From NCBI GenBank assembly GCA_009763385.1, contig CM019829.1:36807705-36871704 (forward strand): a stretch of DNA of 64,000 bases, read 5' to 3'. Of the stretch, positions 57,716 through 64,000 are shown piece by piece (within the stretch, counting starts at the first letter, position 1; each line of letters starts with the position of its first letter). Under the pieces are notes generated by a model. It was not told the origin of the DNA. It saw nothing but the letters and a program-made list of their open reading frames with translations, and did not search any database. This DNA is from Coix lacryma-jobi var. lacryma-jobi (lineage: Eukaryota; Streptophyta; Magnoliopsida; Poales; Poaceae). Position numbers and translations under genes: made by a program.

Positions 57716-58564
57716 TTAGGTCCATGGAGTTTCATCCTTATCGGTTGGATCTTCTTCCTTGGGCACTTCTTCTCTTAGTACTCCATCTGGTTCTTCTTCT
57801 TTTGGCACCTCTCTCCTGTTATGTGAATCACACAACTCAGGAGGTGGTTCTTTCTTTCTATTCCACCTTGTTCTTGGGCGCCTCTTCTTGGTACGAACGG
57901 GTTTTGCTACCTGCATGTTAGCGGCATATGCGGGACCACGGGAGAAGGAGAATATTTCCTTCCTTCCTCCTAATGTCATTTGAATTTTACCACTTCCCAC
58001 ATATATGCAAGCATTAACAGTATTCAAGAAGGGTCTACCTAAGATTAGAGGCACATCTTTCCTATTTCCCATATCTAGTATTTTGAAATTAGCAGGAAGA
58101 TAGGAGCCTCTAATATGAACAGGTAAATCATTAACTATTCCTTCTACATAGCAAGTGGATTGATCAGCTAGCACAACATAGGAAGATGTGGATGACATTG
58201 GTGGAAAGAACGAGTTTTCATAGAAATCTTTAGATAAAATGTTCACACTCGATCCTAAATCATACATGGCATTTTTAAAGACTTCACCAAAGATTGAGCA
58301 TCTAATTATGGGACTACCAGGATCACCCTTTTTAACAGTCATGGTTTGATCTTCATAATAGTTAAAATATTTTAATTCAACCATATTTGCAGTTTCCAAG
58401 TCAGGTTTAGCAGGAATTTTGCCAGTTTCAAAAGATGGTATGATAGCAGCAAGTTGAGCTAATTGGGTTTCTAACATCTTATTAAAGCTAAGTTGATTTT
58501 TCAGAGCAGATGAGAAATCTTCCAATTTAGCATTTACATTCTCAAGGGCTTTATCATTCCACAT
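57716..58564 (-). pseudogene. gag-pro: Element C gag C-terminal linker and protease
   Basis: Open for 282 codons. Starts with a helical segment NQLSFNKMLETQLAQLAA shared with element A. The aspartic protease follows with YDLGSSVNILS (near 58245-58275) and ILDMGNRKDVPLILGRPFLN (near 58020-58090). Ends in a Glu/Lys-rich tail with a PKEEEP/PKEEDP repeat and stops at 57716. No RT follows. The upstream frame is broken between 58565 and 58708. Confidence 0.85.
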
Positions 58565-58707
58565 TAATCTCTCTTTCAGGAAATCAGTAGTTTACCTTGT
58601 GAGTAAACTAAATTCTTCAAGAATGAGAAATTATCAGAATTATGAAAATTAGAGCGGGGGAATGAATTGTTACCTTGAGAGTTTGCCGGCTGATTCCATC
58701 CTTGATT

Positions 58708-59055
58708 CTATTGACGGAAACCGTTGTTGTTGTTGATGAAGTTCAAATCCTCATGTAGCTCGGGGCAGTGGTTCCCAGAATGTCCGGTTTCTCCACAGAC
58801 TTCACAAGTCATGTAGGATTCCAGAGATTGGACACTCTCTTGTTGGTTCATCTTCTCACAGCTGTCCAGCTTCTTTGCCAGCAGGTCCATCTTGGCCACG
58901 ATCATGTCGGCCTTGCCACAGAACGGGCTAGCTTGGTCCATCGTGATCAGAGCCGGTTTCAACTCAAAATTGAGGTTAGCATCGATCACGTCTGGTCCTA
59001 TCGCTACATTAGCGGCAAAAGGAGCAGAAAACTCACGAATGGTCTTGTTGGCCAT
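58708..59055 (-). pseudogene. gag: Element C gag, capsid region deleted in frame
   Basis: ATG at 59055 (MANKTIREFSAPFAANVAIG). Up to residue 48 (ASPFCGK) it follows normal Athila gag. It then jumps to ADMIVAKMDLLAKKLD, which in element A lies about 190 residues further on, so the gag capsid region is missing without a frameshift. Zinc knuckle CEVCGETGHSGNHC at 58765-58806. Stop at 58708-58710. Confidence 0.82.
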
Positions 59056-59214
59056 CGTGAAGATAGAACGAGAAGAAAGAAAGAAGTTGAAGAAGATTAA
59101 GGAAAAAGATAAGAAGAGTTAAGGAAAGAAAGAATGGGGTAAGATGGGATTCGCTAAGCAGGAGCTTAGGCAAAGATAAATTCGACATGGACTCAACCGA
59201 TACACCGATTGCCT

Positions 59215-59232
59215 TCCCCGGCAACGGCGCCA
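59215..59232 (-). other. Element C primer binding site
   Basis: Minus strand TGGCGCCGTTGCCGGGGA, complementary to the tRNA-Asp 3' end, 8 bases from the LTR. Confidence 0.9.
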
Positions 59233-59240
59233 GAAATGCT

Positions 59241-61077
59241 TGTTGGTAGTTCTTAGCTACACCTAGATTAGGGTAACTAAAGTAGCTATCTACTAATGCC
59301 AAGCGGGGTTGTTAGTCCCGACACTAGTAGGAGCTAGCTAGTGAGAATGCAATCTACCAGGAGGAGATTCTGCAAGTGCACAGAACTATCGTAGTAGCAC
59401 TTCGCCTGGGAGTACCAGGTGTCGATTTATTTGATCCCAAGGGAAGGCTAGGGTGGTGTATGAGTCGAGTCAAGGAGGGGATGAGAGTCGAAGAAATAAG
59501 AAAAGAGAAAAGGGGAAAAGGAAGAGAAGGGATGGAAGGCTAGAAAGAATATATGGATGGCTAGGTAAGGATGAAATGGATGGCTAAGGTAAGGTGGATG
59601 GATAGGTAGATAAATGGAATAGGATAACTAAGGGTAACTAAGATAACTAACTACTAGCTAATAACTATTCCTAGATAACTACCAAGCAAGATAACTACGA
59701 AGCGAGACAGTTACGAAGCAGGGCAGGCAAAAGACAATAGAGCAACTAAGTTGAGTAAAGTTTTATTCCTATCTTGTCAAGTATCGAGGTGTACTAGCCT
59801 TTACCACTTACTTAGGTTGAACGCTAGCACAACGAGCCTTACTGTTAAACTGGGCCAACTACGTGGTGGAATTCAAGGCGCACAGGGTTGTCACCACCTG
59901 CTTGCTACCACAGCTATCCGGGGGTCCAGGCGTATCTGAAGGTAAGTCTATAACTAAGCACCCCGCTTAACTATATTCTAACTATCTCTACCCTAGCTTT
60001 GAATAGAGACACCCTTGCGGACGTCAGAGCAAACACTTGACTTAATAAGATAAACACTAAACTAACTAAGCAACCTATTGGCAAAGATCAAACACTAAGC
60101 TCACTAGAGATTAACTACTATGGCTAAGTGAATTGATCTGTAGGATAGCTAGGCACTCAAGCAATCAATCAAGTATACCACTCAATACTGATAAGTAGAA
60201 TAAAGTAATACTTGAAATGATGAACTAGAATATAGTAAGTGCTTGAGTACAAGAGAGCAAAACCTGAACTAGAGATGAAGGAAGACTCTTCCCAGCTCCA
60301 AAACCGATCACTCGCACGCCTCTACTCTTGAGCTAACCCTTGAGTAGCGCTACCGCGAGGCCGAAGATGCCTTGCTCTACTAGCTACCAACTTGCCTAAG
60401 CTCTCTGAGCTTCAAACCTAACTCTCACTTGCTTCTCTTGCTTGTGTGTTGCTCTGGGATGGTAATGTGTGATGGTGTGTATGAAGAGGTGCCTCCAGGG
60501 GGGTATTTATAGCCCAAATGAGTGAGGGGGTACTATAGGGGGCAGCCAGCCGACCTAGGGCTAACCCTAGTGGGGTGCCAGCCCTAGGTGGCGGCCGCCA
60601 CCTCCCTCACCGTTGGATGCACCGCCTTGGCTTCAACGGCATCCAGGTGGTTGTCCAAGGCGGTTTGGAGGTCGGTTGCATGTCCTAGCATCCGCCATTC
60701 AGCCTTGATCCACACCACTTCATCCTGAGTCGTCCGATGCCACTGACCTAGTGACCAAGGGCCAAGATTTGGCCTTGGGGAGGTCACATGGATCGGTGAC
60801 GTGGCAGGGAGTGAAGCTTGGGCCAACCCAAGTGGCGGGCGCCACCTAGTGGTGGCGGGCGCCCACCCCCCTTAGGCCCATTTCAGCCCTGCTGAGTGGG
60901 CTTGGCCTCTGGTGAGTCCATCTGTCCAAATTTGGTTCAAATCCTGCATTCAAATAAAATTCTATGGACATGTGGAATTTGGTTAGTTTGAAACCTATTT
61001 GACTACATTTCATGCCTTTTTGTTGGACTTTAGGGTCAAATGTTGATGGTAAAATAGGTGTTTAAGGATCGTCAACA
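59241..61077 (-). repeat. Element C 5' LTR
   Basis: Plus-strand TGTTGGTAG...CGTCAACA. TATA (TATTTATA on plus) at 60504-60511; perfect palindrome AGGTGGCGGCCGCCACCT at 60586-60603. Has the Athila U5 block GAAGTGCTACTAC...TTCTGTGCACTTGC (minus strand, near 59368-59405). Confidence 0.93.
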
Positions 61078-61082
61078 CCCTC
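61078..61082. repeat. Target site duplication of element C (right copy)
   Basis: CCCTC, matching 54161-54165. Confidence 0.92.
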
Positions 61083-61291
61083 CACCCATCAAGCGGCTGC
61101 GATCAGAGCAATCCTTGCTGCGCTAAATAAGCAAGCTTCGTCTGCCTGGTATCTGGCATCTTCCACACCAAGACATTAGTTGGTGGGCATGGATGGCGCG
61201 GCCTCCCGGTGGTGGTGATCTTCGCCTTCCTCTTCTCCACAGTGGCTTGCTTCTTAGGACCCATGTTGGTAACAAGGGATTTTCTACGCAT
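61083..61291 (-). pseudogene. Element B antisense gene, start of exon 1
   Basis: ATG at 61291 (MRRKSLVTNMGPKKQATVEK), then RHPCPPTNVLVWKMPDTRQT. Cut at 61083 by element C and continued at 54165. A TATA-like motif lies upstream at 61378-61385 (TATAATAA on the minus strand). Confidence 0.75.
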
Positions 61292-61385
61292 CAACTAAAG
61301 GATTAGCTATGAGGATTTTTTGTTCCGAAAGCAATGGCTAAGTGGAAGCGTGAAGAAATCATAGGCCCGACGGCGACTTATTATA

Positions 61386-62815
61386 GATCTATTTCGGCAA
61401 CCGTTCATCTTTTCCAAACAGCGTTATGAAACTATTCAAAACCCTAACGGTTGGGGGGCGTTTCAGACAGCGTCAGAATCAGTAAACAGGCACACCGCAA
61501 GCAGACAATGTTACTTCTTTCAGAAGACAAAGTTAGTACTCGGAGAAAAAGACAAAGGACTCGGAAAATATTCCAAGTACCCAGATCTTCTTGATTATTA
61601 CTCGGAATTACAACAGAGATATGTGGATACATCTTGAGATACAGCAACTACTAGCACAAGTACAATCAGGATGTATAATGCTACTCTAGTGTAATCAAGG
61701 TATAGAGTCTTGATGCCTAGCGTACCAAAGACCGGGTTCAGTGAGACGCAGTAAAGCAGACACAGAACCTTGGGTGACACTATCTTTTCAGTGCATCCCA
61801 AGGCGGGTTTAAGGCACCACCCCAGTACCCAAGGAACTCGGGGAAGGCCCTAACCCTAGCACCCTTTTGACAACATGTGACTCCGAGGTTGTCTACGAGT
61901 GGAGTCACAAGAGTTCTTCAAGGCACACCTCTGTATCCCTCTACTCGCGACCACTTGGAAACCATCCTAGCGGATGATCCCTTCACAAGAGTTCTTCTGG
62001 ACACATCAACTATCTTACATAAGGAAGATACCCGGGGGCTCGGACATCTCCGCTACAGATACTACAATATCATACTGGACTAAGAGCAGTCATATACTTG
62101 AGAGGATATGGTTTCCTTGCTTCCCAGGCAGGGTATTTATAGGCGGTTCATCTTGGTCTATGGACATTGTCCACGGATATAAGTGACCAGAGAATCAATA
62201 ATTTACCCTATGTACTCTTGCACATGTGAAGCCTGGCATCAGTGATAGGTTTGATTCCCATATGCACTTCAAGAGGAAGACGACAAAGTTTGCAGTTGTG
62301 GAAAACGACAAGAACTATAAATACGTACAGCTGGAACAGTCATTTGTCAACTATTGCAGACTTCATAGTAATTTTTATTCAGTGGGGGTGATAACGGATG
62401 TTTGTTGAAAACATTACCCACCTGAAGCTAGATATTTATTACTTAGATGGATTAAGCAACAGATCAATGTCATGTTTTAGTTTTTCTCAAAACCTTTATG
62501 GATTACCCTGTAATATATTTGGAAGACCCCAAGAACGGACTACTTAAGTACTCGGAACTCAGGCTCGGGGGCTACAAGGTATATTCCATAAAGGAAATGT
62601 TTTTTCTTACCCAAGGATTACTCGGAAAGGGCTCAAAAGATCCTCAAAGTTATTATAAATAACAAGAGGCTCGGGGCTACACCCTATGGGTGCACTTTTT
62701 GAGAAAAAGTGCACGCCATAGAATTCTTTACCTATAGAGCACTTCAGATTTCTCTAGACATTACTCGGAGATTCTCAAAAAGGAACAAAAAGGTAACAAT
62801 CTGATGAAATATGAA
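61386..62815. other. Element B non-coding region upstream of the antisense gene
   Basis: Inverted counterpart of 21536-22986. No supported gene; AT-rich, with repeated ACTCGGA words. Confidence 0.65.
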
Positions 62816-62828
62816 GAGCTCAGGGGCT
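62813..62828 (+). other. Element B polypurine tract
   Basis: GAAGAGCTCAGGGGCT before the LTR; one C interrupts the purine run. Confidence 0.8.
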
Positions 62829-63256
62829 TGACGGACCAGGATGTCAGAGATATCATCAGAAGATGAGTACTCGGATTAATCCCGGATGGCACGGGAGATC
62901 CGAAGACTTGATACAAATGTATTTGGATTAGGACTCTTGCTGTAACTTAGTCGAGTTCTTAAAGGAAGTCTGTAATTAGAATAGGACTCCTCTGATGTAC
63001 TGAATATGACTCGGTGGTCTGCGCCTAGCTTCATCCGGATATATAAGGAGAAGTGGGCGCCGACTTCTATCATTGAATCTAACATCATAGCACAAGGCAC
63101 ACGCCACACTGGACGTAAGGTATTATGCTATTTAGCGGCCCGAACCAGTATAAATCATTGTCCCTGTGTACTCGCTGAGTTCTACGAACGCTGATCCCCA
63201 CCGAACAAATCGTCTGAGATCCCTCAAGACGAGTTGTCGGTTAACAAACACCGACA
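62829..63256 (+). repeat. Element B 3' LTR, 428 bp
   Basis: TGACGGACC...CACCGACA, followed by ATGAA. The same length as the 5' LTR; small indels cancel out. Confidence 0.93.
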
Positions 63257-63261
63257 ATGAA
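63257..63261. repeat. Target site duplication of element B (right copy)
   Basis: ATGAA, matching 43896-43900. Confidence 0.93.
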
Positions 63262-64000
63262 GCAACACATCGGTATAGCTTATCCCCGACTAGAACGTAG
63301 TTCTTGCTGCGTCTAGTGACTTGCTCTGCTGTGGCTTTATCACCTAGCAACTTGTGCTCTTTGAAGTAGTCAATGAAAACTTTAGTCCAGTCGGGTGATA
63401 ATGTTAGTATCTGTGCTGAGGGTGTCGGGGTGAGTTCTTTCTACTGGATAGAGGGCTTGGATAGCTCATGTACGAAGATGCCACTAGGAATAGAGGCTCT
63501 ATCGGATCCCAATTTTGCTAAAACATCTCGTGTAATATGATTGAGTTCCAATCCTGAAAAAATTTTCTCTAATTTGCGGACTTCAACGCAGTAGGCGTCC
63601 ATTGTTTCCTTGGTGCAATCCCAATCTTTGTTGACTTGATGAATCACCCCAGAAGAATCGCCATAGACTAGTAGTCGCTTGATGCCCAATGTGACTGCTA
63701 ATCTTAACCCATGTAGTAGCGCCTCATATTCTGCTTCATTATTGGTAGATGGCCACATTATTTGCAGAACGTACTTGAGTTTCTCTCTGGCAGGTGATAT
63801 AAGTAGGACTCCAGCACCTGCACCTTCGAGTTTTAGGGACCCATCGAAGTACATCTTCCAATGTTCTAGAATGTAACCGTCTTGAACCAGCTTGAATTCT
63901 GCCCATTCGGCGACAAAATCAGCTAGGGCTTGTGACTTGATTGCTTTCCTTGGAGTGAACTTGATATTGAGTGCGCCCAACTCGACTGCCCATCATTGGA
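63262..64000 (-). pseudogene. pol: Tat2 RNase H and linker to integrase (runs off window)
   Basis: Minus strand. MGALNIKFTPRKAIKSQALA from 63980, MYFDGSLKLEGAGAGVLLIS, NNEAEYEALLHGLRLAV, VYGDSSGVIHQVNKDW. This is the second RNase H domain of Tat elements. A short deletion near 63527 removes part of the NVAADV segment. It then leads to VTRRSKNYVLVGDKLYR, where element B cuts the gene. The rest of Tat2 lies beyond 64000. Confidence 0.88.

Larger units (their letters stand above)
54166..61077 (-). mobile_element. Element C: non-autonomous Athila-like element, minus strand
   Basis: 6.9 kb. LTRs of 1834 and 1837 bp, tRNA-Asp type primer site, shortened gag, protease, two polypurine tracts, no RT or integrase. 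Inserted in exon 1 of B's antisense gene with a 5-bp duplication. LTRs differ by about 7 of the first 300 bases, so it is younger than B. Confidence 0.93.
43901..63256 (+). mobile_element. Element B: Tat-lineage LTR retrotransposon, complete but decayed
   Basis: Two 428-bp LTRs, primer site, gag-pro, RT, RNase H, integrase, antisense gene, polypurine tract. Without element C it would be about 12.4 kb. LTRs differ at roughly 28-30 of 428 sites by hand alignment, many at CpG or CHG sites. Inserted into Tat2 in the RNase H-integrase part. Confidence 0.93.

Overview
The window is a nest of LTR retrotransposons from a plant, most likely a grass. I see no host gene, tRNA, rRNA or CRISPR array. The grass call is an inference from the families present: long-LTR Tekay/Del-like chromoviruses with GC-rich LTR segments, Tat-lineage elements carrying an antisense ORF, Athila-like elements with tRNA-Asp primer sites, and one SIRE-like copia LTR. 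Nested insertion on this scale, and C-to-T type decay of the coding frames, suggest old heterochromatin.

Layout. (1) 1-6835: 3' half of a chromovirus (T1), with RT to integrase at 1-2639 and a 4.2-kb 3' LTR at 2652-6835. T1 sits inside an Athila-like element (D), whose RT resumes at 6836. (2) D pol runs to 9291. There it is split by element A (9292-18990, target duplication ATCAC) and resumes at 18996-19144. D's third ORF and 3' region reach 21087. A has gag, protease and an Athila ORF-1-like gene but no RT or integrase. (3) 21088-31176: Tat element Tat1 on the minus strand (3' LTR, antisense gene on the plus strand, integrase, RNase H, RT, protease, end of gag). (4) 31177-34960: a truncated chromovirus-type LTR (E) fused to the 3' end and LTR of a copia element. 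(5) 34961-40493: integrase and 4.4-kb 3' LTR of a second chromovirus (T2). (6) 40494-43900 and 63257-64000: a second minus-strand Tat element (Tat2), split by Tat element B. (7) 43901-63256: element B, plus strand, both LTRs of 428 bp, target duplication ATGAA. Its antisense gene is split by element C (54166-61077, minus strand, target duplication CCCTC), a gag-protease element without RT or integrase.

Order of insertion from nesting: Tat2 before B before C; D before A, T1 and Tat1. Hand alignment agrees: B's LTRs differ at roughly 6-7% of sites, C's at roughly 2% over the first 300 bp. All pol genes carry stops or frameshifts, though some domains are still open (Tat1 RT; B integrase; the last exon of B's antisense gene).

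The most unusual signals are in non-coding DNA. Six tandem hairpins in the copia U3 have both arms changing together. GC-rich palindromes with a 2-nt spacer lie upstream of LTR and internal TATA boxes in the Athila-like elements. Primer-binding-site copies are trapped inside A's LTRs. A second polypurine tract lies about 1.44 kb upstream of the terminal one in A and C. A stop codon between protease and RT is shared by Tat1 and B. The antisense Tat gene has five introns and its own TATA motif.
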